From positions 310,001-374,000 of the forward strand of contig NZ_JAOEAL010000001.1 in NCBI RefSeq assembly GCF_029835735.1: a DNA stretch of 64,000 bases, in the 5' to 3' direction. Origin of the DNA: Shewanella sp. GD04112 (GTDB lineage Bacteria; Pseudomonadota; Gammaproteobacteria; Enterobacterales; Shewanellaceae). Below are positions 34,193-42,303 of this stretch, piece after piece. A model generated the notes under the pieces. The model saw nothing but the letters and a program-made list of their open reading frames with translations, had not been told where the DNA came from and searched no databases. The translations under genes were made by a program, and so were the position numbers. The number at the start of each line of letters is the position of its first letter. Within the stretch, counting starts at the first letter, position 1.

Positions 34193-35194
34193 CTAAATTA
34201 ATGCGCCATGGCAATACTTATAACGTTTTCCTGACTTGCATGGGCAAAGTGAGTTTCGACTCATGCCTTTATACAAATCTTTCTGAGTAACACTATCTTG
34301 ATTTGTTTTTAGGATAACCCTTACTTTAGACAACGGTTCAATGGATTGTTCGATTAATAACTTATTTATAAGGTCTAGTGTCGATTCAATTTTAGGAAAA
34401 ACCTGTTGTATTGCTGCCGCATTACTCTGCCATTTATTGGGAGCTGGAGGAGAAACTGTATATCGAGAATAGGGTAAATGAGTATCACAAATCTGCTGGA
34501 ATAAGTTATCAAAAGGGATATCGCAAAATTGACAAAGAGCTGCGAGTTGCTTGCTAGGTGTTGCCACTAAATCACGGTAAGTGAGTATATGCCAACGAGA
34601 CTTAGGTAGTTTTAATAAGCTGCTCATGATCGCATCGTTTGCCTGCTGCCATTGAAAAGCAGCGATTTCCTGCAGTGTGTTACCTCTTTGTCGTGCCCAA
34701 TTATCTGGAAGTAATAAAGACCAATCCCCAAATCCTGGCAATTGCGGATACGTGACAAATCGATTGGACCGCCATGCTTCCATAATGCTGCTGATATTTT
34801 CCTTAGGATCTCTGACTAAATAAATAAATAATGCATCAGGAAATACACTGTTGAGAAAGTCGACACGTAAACTATTTTTAGGAGTTTTTTCTAAAAATCG
34901 TATAGGTGAATGATGGGGCAAAGAAACCTGAGTACCATCGGCTTTACGCAATTTTGAAGCAAATCCCTTTCTCAATAGATGAATGATATCAGGTGTGGCA
35001 TCCTCTTTAGTAAGCGCATTCGAACGGAATCCTCGTATTGCTACATTTAGTTCAGGGATAGTTTCAATGACGGCATGGCTTTCACCACCGATTGTACATA
35101 AAGAGGTGTTTTGTGACAGGACCTCAAAGAGCAAGGTGCTGCCAGAGCGTGGAGCCGACAAGATAATTATGGGGCGCTCAAAACAAGTATCCAA
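34193..35194 (-). CDS. Sulfotransferase with C-terminal SEC-C motif
   Basis: A 333-residue sulfotransferase-fold protein. The PAPS loop is IIILSAPRSGSTLLFEVLSQ near residue 10, and YLVRDPKENISSIMEAWR is the 3'-phosphate element. The last 25 residues are a SEC-C zinc motif, SRNSLCPCKSGKRYKYCHG, which normally helps contact a protein partner. No ATG precedes the P-loop in frame. TTG at 35194 is preceded by AGGGT and is taken as the start. An upstream ATG is in another frame and stops early. It is the first gene of an operon with the hydroxylase-like gene. The substrate is unknown. Confidence 0.85.
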   Translation of the reverse strand: MDTCFERPIIILSAPRSGSTLLFEVLSQNTSLCTIGGESHAVIETIPELNVAIRGFRSNALTKEDATPDIIHLLRKGFASKLRKADGTQVSLPHHSPIRFLEKTPKNSLRVDFLNSVFPDALFIYLVRDPKENISSIMEAWRSNRFVTYPQLPGFGDWSLLLPDNWARQRGNTLQEIAAFQWQQANDAIMSSLLKLPKSRWHILTYRDLVATPSKQLAALCQFCDIPFDNLFQQICDTHLPYSRYTVSPPAPNKWQSNAAAIQQVFPKIESTLDLINKLLIEQSIEPLSKVRVILKTNQDSVTQKDLYKGMSRNSLCPCKSGKRYKYCHGALI

Positions 35195-35653
35195 TCGTGT
35201 TACCCTGCATTAACAAATTAATTTAAACACAGCATACAGGAAGACGGTTTTGACTTCAAAATACACCACCCGGTAGCATTTTTGCGCCCAAGATGTATCG
35301 CTTTTTAATCTTATATCTGCATTAGTATTGTTATTTCTAATCTGTTATGTTCGATTTTTTGGTGTTTATTAGCCTGTACAAGCTATTAGATTTGAATTCT
35401 AACTGTTCCCGTTTAAAGACGAGCAATCTCATACATTATTGTTTTTAGTCTGTTATGACGAGAAATATAGCTAAATTCTTATGCTCTGATTTATAAGGTG
35501 TATTTTTTAACTGTTTGATAATAAAAACAAATTTACTATAGGTGATAAGTTGAGATGTATCATTTCAAACAGTTATAGCAAATTGACCCGCTTAATATTT
35601 CCGCAAAGCACAAACTTAAACTCAACATCGAGTTTACCTATTTACAGGCTTTG
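35195..35653. other. AT-rich intergenic region, right edge of sulfotransferase island
   Basis: About 460 bases of AT-rich sequence with no credible frame. A promoter for the leftward operon is expected near 35195-35290, but I cannot fix its -10 and -35. No terminator is seen for the next gene to the right. Confidence 0.35.
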
Positions 35654-36307
35654 TTAACCCTTTGAGCTCTCTAGGGCCTCGATAAACTTGGTCGACTCGT
35701 TGATCGACTTGTTCATCTCTTTGATAAGCCCAGAGATATCCGTCTGTAGGCTCGCAAATTCCCCTTTAATCGCGCCTATCGCTTGGGCATTTAAGTTATG
35801 CTTTAAATACAGCATATTGTCTTTCATGGCGGTGAGAATGGGCGGCATTTTAGATTCGGCGCGACGCATGGTTTTCATCAGTTGCTCGTAGGAACGGCGG
35901 GTTTCCTTGAGCTTGGTTTCACTGTTGCGGCGTAGGCTGGCTTTGCTGATCTCGCCGATTTCGGCTTGCCATTCATCGAATAGCGCCTCGGCGACATCTT
36001 CGACTTTATTGATGCGATTACTCACGTCATCGGCGGCACTTTGGGCTGACTCGTATTCATCTTTGGCCTTGTTGTAGGCCTTTTCGAGGTTGCCACCATC
36101 GTGGTTGAGCAGGGCTTGCATCTCCTCGAGTGCTGAACTGAAGTCTTTTTGGGCATCCTCTTGGGATTCTTTTGCGGCCTTCACTCTGTCGACCATGATG
36201 TCGCGCTTGTGGTAGCCCACTTTTTCCATGGCGCCGTAATAGGCACTCTGGCAGCCCGTCAGCAATAGCGTTGCCGCCATCAGGCTTGAGGTGATCAATC
36301 TTTTCAT
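35654..36307 (-). CDS. DUF2959 lipoprotein
   Basis: A 217-residue lipoprotein. The signal is MKRLITSSLMAATLLLTGC with lipobox LTGC. The mature part is a long alpha-helical, charged coiled-coil (QEDAQKDFSSALEEMQALL and RRSYEQLMKTMRRAE), matching the DUF2959 family, whose function is unknown. The ATG at 36307 has GGAA a few bases upstream. The 5 extra upstream residues of the longer frame are unsupported. It lies 29 bases after the gene for a small membrane protein and may be cotranscribed with it. Confidence 0.85.
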   Translation of the reverse strand: MKRLITSSLMAATLLLTGCQSAYYGAMEKVGYHKRDIMVDRVKAAKESQEDAQKDFSSALEEMQALLNHDGGNLEKAYNKAKDEYESAQSAADDVSNRINKVEDVAEALFDEWQAEIGEISKASLRRNSETKLKETRRSYEQLMKTMRRAESKMPPILTAMKDNMLYLKHNLNAQAIGAIKGEFASLQTDISGLIKEMNKSINESTKFIEALESSKG

Positions 36308-36336
36308 TGGGTATTCCGTCACTGAGTCAGATGAAG

Positions 36337-36558
36337 TTAGTCGGCCTTAAAACGTGCCGCATCGATAATGCTCCAGAGGTGAAAGATAGCACCAATTACC
36401 GCGGGCACAATTAACCACCAAAGGGCGTAGCCGACTACAGTGACCACGAAGAATAGCAATGCTGCCAAAATTCGCCCTTGTAGCAGTTGGCCTAGGCCGG
36501 GGAAAAACAGACTAGCGATTGCAGCGATAACATTGCCAGTGGATCCTTGTTGTGACAT
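36337..36558 (-). CDS. Small two-helix membrane protein (TM2-like)
   Basis: A 73-residue protein with two hydrophobic segments around the motif FFPGLGQLLQGRILAALLFF, and a final WSIIDAARF. This pattern resembles short TM2-domain or YqaE-like proteins of unknown function. AAGGAG is 7 bases before the ATG at 36558, so translation is well supported. It precedes the DUF2959 lipoprotein gene. No further role can be assigned. Confidence 0.75.
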   Translation of the reverse strand: MSQQGSTGNVIAAIASLFFPGLGQLLQGRILAALLFFVVTVVGYALWWLIVPAVIGAIFHLWSIIDAARFKAD

Positions 36559-36639
36559 CAATTCACTCCTTAGACTTGTAAATTAAGTGTTTATTGTACG
36601 AAGATAACGAGTCTATACCAACAGAATCAAGAGAAACCC

Positions 36640-37653
36640 GTGACTAAGAAGATAGATCTGGCACAAATTCGAGTCTTACTCCTTGGGATTTGGCACTTCC
36701 TGCTGCATTTACGCCAGCGCCTAGTAGAAGATCAAATCAATATTCGTGCGGGCCACTTGGCCTATGTCACCCTATTATCGCTCGTTCCTATGGTGGCGGT
36801 GACTATGTCTATGTTGTCGGCGTTTCCTGTGTTTAAGGGGATCCGCGGCCAAATTGAAGCCTTCGTTTACGAGAATTTTTTACCCGCAGCGGGCGATACG
36901 GTACAAGTCTATATCAATGAATTTGTGGGTAATGCCTCTAAAGGCACTGCGGTGGGGATTGCGGCCTTAGTGGTGGTGGCGATTATGCTGATCTCCGCCA
37001 TAGATAAGTCACTGAATAATATTTGGCGCACTAAGGAAAAACGTTCTGTGGTCGTGGCCTTTTCCATGTATTGGATGGTGATTACCTTAGGCCCTGTGCT
37101 GGTGGGGGCGAGCCTAGTGGCGACTTCCTACGTGGTGTCGTTAAAGCTGTTTGAGGGCGACACCTTATCTGGCGTAATGCCGCTGTTTATCGAACGTTTG
37201 CCGATGTTATTTTCGGTGGCCGCGTTTTTACTGCTCTATATGGTGGTACCGAATCAAAAGGTGAAGTTTTGGCACGCACTACTCGGTGCTGTGGTGGCTG
37301 CCTTGCTATTCGAGTTGGGGAAAAAAGGTTTTGCCTTGTATGTGACGAAATTTCCAAGTTATGAAGCCATTTATGGTGCGCTGGCGACCATTCCTATTCT
37401 ATTTGTTTGGGTATATTTATCTTGGATGATCGTGCTACTGGGCGCCGAAATTACCGCCGCCATGCCCGAGTATTTGGACTATGAGTCCAGCAGCGATATC
37501 AACGAAACTAACCTCGAGGGTCAACCTTTAGCGGCGCAGGATACACCCGCCGCGCAGCTAGAAACCCCATCCGCCCAATCAAGCCAAGTGCTTGAGACGA
37601 CAGGTGAACTTGCGGCAAACGCGCCTTCATCGACTACACTGGATAAGCCGTAG
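36640..37653 (+). CDS. YihY/BrkB-family (UPF0761) membrane protein
   Basis: A 337-residue inner-membrane protein of the YihY/virulence-factor BrkB family (UPF0761). About six helices, with the conserved INIRAGHLAYVTLLSLVP at the N terminus and GALATIPILFVWVYLSW later. It was once called an RNase BN gene in error, and its biochemical role is unknown. The last 45 residues are a low-complexity Ser, Thr, Ala, Gln, Pro tail, probably cytoplasmic. The GTG at 36640 is taken as the start. No better ATG is near. The next gene follows after 45 bases. Confidence 0.88.
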   Translation: MTKKIDLAQIRVLLLGIWHFLLHLRQRLVEDQINIRAGHLAYVTLLSLVPMVAVTMSMLSAFPVFKGIRGQIEAFVYENFLPAAGDTVQVYINEFVGNASKGTAVGIAALVVVAIMLISAIDKSLNNIWRTKEKRSVVVAFSMYWMVITLGPVLVGASLVATSYVVSLKLFEGDTLSGVMPLFIERLPMLFSVAAFLLLYMVVPNQKVKFWHALLGAVVAALLFELGKKGFALYVTKFPSYEAIYGALATIPILFVWVYLSWMIVLLGAEITAAMPEYLDYESSSDINETNLEGQPLAAQDTPAAQLETPSAQSSQVLETTGELAANAPSSTTLDKP

Positions 37654-37698
37654 CTAAGTTATCATTCACCAATACATTCAGCGAGCCTTATCCCACCT

Positions 37699-38655
37699 AT
37701 GATCACTGATGCCCATCCGCTTGCTGCTTTTATCCGCCGTGATTGGCTGATGATGGGCAATGGGCAGCAGTTGCATCTCGCTCAATATGGTAATCCGCAG
37801 GGTATCCCGCTGCTTTATCTGCATGGTGGTCCTGGTGCAGGCGCTAGTGTGAGTGAGCTCAGTTTATTTAACCCCGAGCATTATTGGATTTTACTGCTAG
37901 ATCAACGAGGTGCGGGACAATCGCTGCCCGCTGGCGAGTTGGAACATAACCATTTAAATGGGCTTATCTGCGATATTGAGGCGATTCGGATTCACTTAGG
38001 CATAGCGCGTTGGTGCCTAGCGGGTGGCTCATTTGGCGCCACCTTAGCCTTAATTTACAGTGGTTTATTTCCTCATCGAGTGATTGCTCAAGTACTGTGG
38101 GCAATGTTTATTCCCTCCAAGGCCGGCATTGAATGGCTCTATGCGCCCTCGGGCGCAGCGCAGTTATATCCACAGGCTTACCGTGAATTTGCCGCGCCTT
38201 CTATTGGATTGGCGGATTTATTTACGCATTATCAGCTAGGATTTAACGCCCAAGATGAGGTAACTCGCCACGAATTTGCCCGCCGTTGGATCCAATGGGA
38301 ATTAACCCTAGCGGGCGTACCAACTGGCCTACCTAAGCGGCTTGCGCCGCCGCTATTCGCCTTAGCTCAAATTGAGCTGCACTATGCGCAAAATGATTAC
38401 TTCAATATGTTCAGTGTATTACAACGGGTGACATCTCAAGTCTCTGCGCGTACCCTGCTATTACAAGGCACGCAGGATGCCGTCTGTCCGGCACGCTTAT
38501 TAGCCGCATTTGGGGCAAAAATCGATAACCCCAGGATACAAATCCACACTATTGTTGATGGCGGGCATTCGTTGAATAGTGAAATACTCTCACTTGCCGT
38601 CACACTCGAAATTCAAGCCATGTGGTCTTGGATAAAGCGACAGGAGTTTGCATGA
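37699..38655 (+). CDS. Prolyl aminopeptidase-like alpha/beta hydrolase
   Basis: A 318-residue serine hydrolase of the S33 family. The oxyanion stretch HGGPGAG and DQRGAGQS are typical of prolyl aminopeptidase. The nucleophile elbow is GGSFGA (Ser near residue 114), the Asp is in GTQDAVCP and the His in DGGHSLNSE near the end. It would release N-terminal proline from peptides in the cytoplasm, although related hydrolases act on other substrates. It ends in ATGA overlap with the next lipoprotein gene, so the two are cotranscribed. Confidence 0.82.
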   Translation: MITDAHPLAAFIRRDWLMMGNGQQLHLAQYGNPQGIPLLYLHGGPGAGASVSELSLFNPEHYWILLLDQRGAGQSLPAGELEHNHLNGLICDIEAIRIHLGIARWCLAGGSFGATLALIYSGLFPHRVIAQVLWAMFIPSKAGIEWLYAPSGAAQLYPQAYREFAAPSIGLADLFTHYQLGFNAQDEVTRHEFARRWIQWELTLAGVPTGLPKRLAPPLFALAQIELHYAQNDYFNMFSVLQRVTSQVSARTLLLQGTQDAVCPARLLAAFGAKIDNPRIQIHTIVDGGHSLNSEILSLAVTLEIQAMWSWIKRQEFA

Positions 38656-39254
38656 AATTAGCTATGATTATTGCCGCCATTTTAGGATTAACGGCCTGCG
38701 CAGCCACCTCATCCTCAACCCCAGAACCTCAATCCTCATCTTCTGCGGTCGAATCCACCGAGGTGCGTGCTCCCGTGGCGCCTAAAGTGGTGCAGTTGGC
38801 TGGAATGACCAATGAGGCCGCCGCTGATGCTTTGTATCAGGCCTTAATTAATGCCAACTATTTAGCCACCAAAGTCGGGGCGGATAAGGTTGCGGTGCAA
38901 TTTGGCAATAATGATTTTATGCTCGAACCCAGTATAAATGCTGCGGGGATTGACCGTATTCTGATGAACCGTTTTTATGCGGTGCATCCACAGTTGCAGG
39001 CCAGCCCTGAACTGCCCGCGGTGATTGGCGAACTAAACGCCAAGCTAAACTTCGCTAAATTTGTATTGCGCGAGCAGGGCGCAGTGATCCAAATCCAAGG
39101 TACCGTGACCTTTGCCGATAAGGTCGAAATCGAGGAGCTTCGCCGTTTTATGCTGTGGACCGATGGCGGCTTGGCAGAAATCGCTAAGTCCTTGCCGGAG
39201 GGAATTGAGCAGTATCTGCGCCCAATTCCTTTGATGCCCGTTGTAAAGTCTTAA
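38652..39254 (+). CDS. Hypothetical lipoprotein
   Basis: A 200-residue lipoprotein starting MKLAMIIAAILGLTAC, with lipobox LTAC. A Ser, Thr, Pro linker (about residues 17-45) leads to a globular domain of unknown fold with motif NAAGIDRILMNRFYA. No family is recognised. The ATG at 38652 overlaps the previous stop (ATGA) and has CAGGAG before it. It is followed after 15 bases by dtd, so the run pip-lipoprotein-dtd-thioesterase is likely one operon. The partner of this protein is unknown. Confidence 0.75.
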   Translation: MKLAMIIAAILGLTACAATSSSTPEPQSSSSAVESTEVRAPVAPKVVQLAGMTNEAAADALYQALINANYLATKVGADKVAVQFGNNDFMLEPSINAAGIDRILMNRFYAVHPQLQASPELPAVIGELNAKLNFAKFVLREQGAVIQIQGTVTFADKVEIEELRRFMLWTDGGLAEIAKSLPEGIEQYLRPIPLMPVVKS

Positions 39255-39269
39255 TTTAAAGGAAAAGTT

Positions 39270-39707
39270 GTGATCGCTTTAATTCAAAGAGTCAGCCGCG
39301 CCAGCGTGGTGGTGGACAATCAAACCATAGGTGCAATCGATAAGGGTTTGTTAGTTTTACTTGGGGTTGAGCGGGAAGATAACCGCGAGAAGATGGAGAA
39401 ATTAGCCACTAAGGTGATGAGTTATCGAGTGTTTTCCGATGAAAATGGCAAGATGAATCTCAACTTAACTCAGGCGGGTGGCTCGCTTTTAGTGGTGTCG
39501 CAATTTACCTTGGCCGCCGACACTGGCCGTGGCCTGCGCCCGAGCTTTTCGGGGGCGGGTACACCCGAGCAAGCGCTTGGCCTGTATGAAGAATTTGTCG
39601 CCTTTTGCCGTGCGCAGGGGGTAACGACTGAAACGGGACAATTTGGCGCCGACATGAAGGTCGAGCTGGTCAACGATGGTCCAGTAACCTTCAATTTGCA
39701 GGTATAA
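39270..39707 (+). CDS. dtd: D-aminoacyl-tRNA deacylase
   Basis: A 145-residue cytoplasmic enzyme that hydrolyses D-aminoacyl-tRNA, removing mischarged D-Tyr and similar. The two active-site motifs are SQFTLAADTGRGLRPSF and NDGPVTFNL (the NxGPxT signature). The Shewanella homologue begins at a GTG (39270) with AAGGA in front of it. The length is normal for the family. Position between the lipoprotein and a thioesterase gene suggests shared transcription, without a functional link. Confidence 0.95.
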   Translation: MIALIQRVSRASVVVDNQTIGAIDKGLLVLLGVEREDNREKMEKLATKVMSYRVFSDENGKMNLNLTQAGGSLLVVSQFTLAADTGRGLRPSFSGAGTPEQALGLYEEFVAFCRAQGVTTETGQFGADMKVELVNDGPVTFNLQV

Positions 39708-39746
39708 CCCACAGGAAAATGTGCCAACGGCAGTAAGGACATGCAC

Positions 39747-40184
39747 ATGGACGAATTATTGAACCAATTGCGCCAGACCTGGCACAGCACCATTCCCGTT
39801 AGCGAGTATATGCAGATAGCGCCAGTTTCCTTCGCCGAAGGCGAACTGCGCGTGAGTGCGCCACTGGCGCCGAATATCAATCTGCATAACACTATGTTTG
39901 CGGGCAGTATTTATACCCTTATGACGCTCACAGGTTGGGGCATGGTGTGGCTGCAACAGCAGCTTCAGCAGGTGGATGGCGACATAGTGTTAGCCGATGC
40001 CCATATCCGCTACATAGCGCCCGTGACCTGTGCGCCCGAGGTCAAAGTGCGCTGGCCTGAAACAGATTTAAGCCCGCTGCACCGGGGGCGTAAAGCCAAA
40101 GTAAAACTGGAAGTACAACTCTTTTGTGACGAAAAACTCTGCGCTCAATTTGATGGCTTATATGTCAGTGTGCCTAAAATGTAA
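39747..40184 (+). CDS. Hotdog thioesterase (YiiD C-terminal type)
   Basis: A 145-residue single hotdog domain. The segment NLHNTMFAGSIYTLMTLTGWGMVW with Asn and His followed by a helix is the active-site region of the YiiD_C thioesterase family. It probably hydrolyses an acyl-CoA or acyl-ACP. E. coli YiiD has an extra N-terminal GNAT domain that is absent here. The ATG at 39747 has AAGGA 7 bases before it. The ATG at 39741 is too close to that site. Fourth gene after prolyl aminopeptidase, lipoprotein and dtd. Confidence 0.8.
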   Translation: MDELLNQLRQTWHSTIPVSEYMQIAPVSFAEGELRVSAPLAPNINLHNTMFAGSIYTLMTLTGWGMVWLQQQLQQVDGDIVLADAHIRYIAPVTCAPEVKVRWPETDLSPLHRGRKAKVKLEVQLFCDEKLCAQFDGLYVSVPKM

Positions 40185-40317
40185 AACCTTTCTAAAAAAT
40201 CGAAGCTAATCTCAAATTTTATCCGCTTTTTTTCTTTTTTATGGGCTAATAAACTAGCGTCATAGAGTCGAGAGCAAGCTGAAAGACTCTCAAGTATTTC
40301 AATTTTCGGAGCAGATT

Positions 40318-40914
40318 ATGTCTAAAGTCCTAGTGTTAAAATCCAGTATTCTTGGCGGTTATTCACAATCTGCCTTGTTAGTTGACCACCTGATCGGTAA
40401 ATGGGAAGACCAAGGCGCGACCATCACAGTTCGCGATTTAGCGGGTAAAGATGTGTTGCCAATGGTTGATGGCGAAATTGCCTCTGGCCTACTTGGCGGC
40501 GCCGAGTTAACTGCACGTCAGCAAGAGATGCTCGACCTGTCTAACGCCTTAGTTGAAGAGTTAAAAGCGAACGACACTATCGTGATCACCGCGCCTATGT
40601 ACAACTTCAACATTCCAACCCAGCTGAAAAACTGGATTGATTTTGTGGCCCGTGCCGGTGTGACTTTCACTTATACCGAAAACGGTCCTAAAGGCTTAGT
40701 AGAAGGTAAACGCGCTGTGTTGATCACCACCCGTGGTGGCGCTCATAAAGATGGTCCAACGGATCACATTGTGCCTTTCTTAAAAACCTTCCTCGGCTTT
40801 ATCGGTATCACCGACGTGGAAGTGGTTTATGGCGAAGCGCTGAACATGGGCCCAGAAGCCAACCAAAAAGGTATCAGCGAAGCGAAACAAAGCCTCGATG
40901 CGTTAACCGTTTAA
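40318..40914 (+). CDS. azoR: FMN-dependent NADH-azoreductase
   Basis: A 198-residue flavodoxin-like quinone/azo reductase. The FMN-phosphate loop is KSSILGGYSQS, and the isoalloxazine contacts are PMYNFNIPTQLKNWID and TRGGAHKDGP. It reduces quinones with NADH and azo dyes as a side activity, and protects against thiol or quinone stress. GGAG lies 8 bases before the ATG. The region before it (40185-40317) is AT-rich and probably holds its promoter. It has its own terminator. Confidence 0.93.
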   Translation: MSKVLVLKSSILGGYSQSALLVDHLIGKWEDQGATITVRDLAGKDVLPMVDGEIASGLLGGAELTARQQEMLDLSNALVEELKANDTIVITAPMYNFNIPTQLKNWIDFVARAGVTFTYTENGPKGLVEGKRAVLITTRGGAHKDGPTDHIVPFLKTFLGFIGITDVEVVYGEALNMGPEANQKGISEAKQSLDALTV

Positions 40915-40928
40915 TCGCAAAGATAATA

Positions 40929-40958
40929 AAAAATGCCAGCGTAAATGCTGGCATTTTT
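40929..40958. terminator. Bidirectional terminator after azoR
   Basis: AAATGCCAGC and GCTGGCATTT arms with a 6-base loop, A-run before and T-run after. Serves azoR and the convergent small gene at 40976. Confidence 0.85.
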
Positions 40959-40975
40959 GTTTCTGCAGCAAGCGA

Positions 40976-41140
40976 TTATTCGCACAGCTTGCAGCCAAGG
41001 GATATAGCGCTGGTTTCGATATAACGCACCTTAGTGCTGGCTTGGCCACGGTTGCGGCTCACGCTGTAGCGTGTTGCGCGAACCACTTTGGGCTGAGGCA
41101 GTTGTTCGCCGCTAGGTGGGCGTGGGCACTTTGTTATCAT
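40976..41140 (-). CDS. Small hypothetical protein
   Basis: A 54-residue protein, MITKCPRPPSGEQLPQPKVV at its start, rich in Arg, Ser and Pro and ending ISLGCKLCE. No family recognised. Two Cys near the end and one at residue 5 could bind metal. The start at 41140 is supported by a strong GGAGG about 6 bases before it. The longer frame to 41236 has no such site. It follows the rhodanese gene by 41 bases on the same strand. Confidence 0.6.
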   Translation of the reverse strand: MITKCPRPPSGEQLPQPKVVRATRYSVSRNRGQASTKVRYIETSAISLGCKLCE

Positions 41141-41181
41141 CTGCACCTCCTCACGCATCGTTGTTTTGCTTAGCTTAGGCC

Positions 41182-41505
41182 TTAGCTTGGCTGGCAGCAC
41201 ACTAAATCTTTTAGCGAGCCACCGTTGACCACACATTCAAAACCATTGGCCCTTAAAATATCGCAGCCCTTTTGGGCACGAATGCCTGCGCCGCAGTAAA
41301 GTACAAAGGGATGCTGTTTATTTTCGACCTGATGCAACCATTGGTCGAGCGTTGGCAGCGGTACGTTAATGGCCTGAGGCAAATGACCCGAGGCAAACTC
41401 CTCCGGTGAGCGCACATCGATAACGCGCGCACCTTGATCAATCAATTGCCAACATTTTTCACCGTTGCTGCTGCCAGATAATTTAGCCAGTAAAGATTGA
41501 AACAT
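41182..41505 (-). CDS. Single-domain rhodanese-like protein
   Basis: A 107-residue rhodanese domain. The active Cys is in FVLYCGAGIRAQKGC near residue 71, a 6-residue loop typical of sulfurtransferases of the GlpE type. Sulfur transfer from thiosulfate to a thiol or cyanide is possible. The N-terminal GARVIDVRSPEEFASGHLPQAINVP is the classical rhodanese start. No signal peptide, so cytoplasmic. It lies 41 bases upstream of the small gene at 40976 and may be cotranscribed. Confidence 0.9.
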   Translation of the reverse strand: MFQSLLAKLSGSSNGEKCWQLIDQGARVIDVRSPEEFASGHLPQAINVPLPTLDQWLHQVENKQHPFVLYCGAGIRAQKGCDILRANGFECVVNGGSLKDLVCCQPS

Positions 41506-41601
41506 AGCTTTGCCCTCTATGATTAGAAAATTTTCAATAAGTTTATTCTAATGGATTGTCGGGCGCAAGCGCCAATCTGTTGGGCACTTTGCTTGTTGGC
41601 G

Positions 41602-42177
41602 TTACTCGGTGGCAGGCGCTTCCCTGTAGTAATGGATAAGATCATGAAACACCACAGGTTGATCGCTCAAGTTGCGGTAACCATGGGGTTTATCGGCGGC
41701 AAAGCGTACGGCCTCGCCCTGCTGTAATGGCTGCCACTGGCCATCGACTAACACTTCCATGGTGCCGCTCAGTACAATCACATGCTCGGTCACGCCCGCT
41801 TCATGGGGCTCGGAAAGGCGTTCATAGTGCGGCAATAGAGTGAGTTCAAACATCTCAAAACCAAAGCGTGGCTCAAAGGGAAATAGCGACGCCACTAACA
41901 TGCCATCGGTTGCAGGCTTTTGGCGTAATGCATCTGCGTTACGAAAGACCGCGCCTTGGCTCTCGGGCGTTGGCTCCAAAAAGGTCGAGAGTGAGGTATT
42001 AAAACCGCTGGCGATTTTCCACAGGGTAGCAATGGTGGGGCTGGATTCGCCGCGTTCAATCTGGCCTATCATGGCCTTACTTACGCCTGTCTCGAGTGCC
42101 GCTTTATCTAGGCTCCAACCCTTTTGGCTGCGCAGTTGTTTTAGGGTCGCGGCAAGATAACTGTTGATGGTCTGCAT
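41602..42177 (-). CDS. XRE-family regulator with cupin domain
   Basis: A 191-residue regulator. The N-terminal helix-turn-helix (residues 8-62, LRSQKGWSLDKAALETGVSKA and IGQIERGESSPT) is of the XRE type, and the C-terminal half is a cupin (HEAGVTEHVIVLSG, ADKPHGYRNLSD). Such proteins sense a small ligand such as an amino acid or aromatic acid. It is divergent from the BenE-type transporter. Two palindromic copies between the genes suggest that it controls both. Confidence 0.9.
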   Translation of the reverse strand: MQTINSYLAATLKQLRSQKGWSLDKAALETGVSKAMIGQIERGESSPTIATLWKIASGFNTSLSTFLEPTPESQGAVFRNADALRQKPATDGMLVASLFPFEPRFGFEMFELTLLPHYERLSEPHEAGVTEHVIVLSGTMEVLVDGQWQPLQQGEAVRFAADKPHGYRNLSDQPVVFHDLIHYYREAPATE

Positions 42178-42204
42178 TAGGTTCTGACGCTTAAAAAATC
42201 ATTT

Positions 42205-42220
42205 GTACGTTATAACGCAC
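42205..42220. promoter_or_regulatory. Operator copy 1 between the XRE-cupin and benE genes
   Basis: GTACGTTATAACGCAC carries CGTTATAACG, a perfect palindrome. It is very similar to the second copy at 42241-42258. The two are spaced by about 36 bases. Confidence 0.6.
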
Positions 42221-42240
42221 AAGTGCTATCTTGTCCATCT

Positions 42241-42258
42241 CGTGCGTTATAGCGCACG
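42241..42258. promoter_or_regulatory. Operator copy 2 between the XRE-cupin and benE genes
   Basis: CGTGCGTTATAGCGCACG, an 18-base near-perfect palindrome with one mismatch in nine pairs. It shares the core CGTTATARCGCAC with copy 1. A probable site of the XRE-cupin regulator. Confidence 0.65.
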
Positions 42259-42303
42259 ATGAGTGGTTCGATGATCAAGACAAAGGTAGGCAGAGGAGTA
42301 GGG

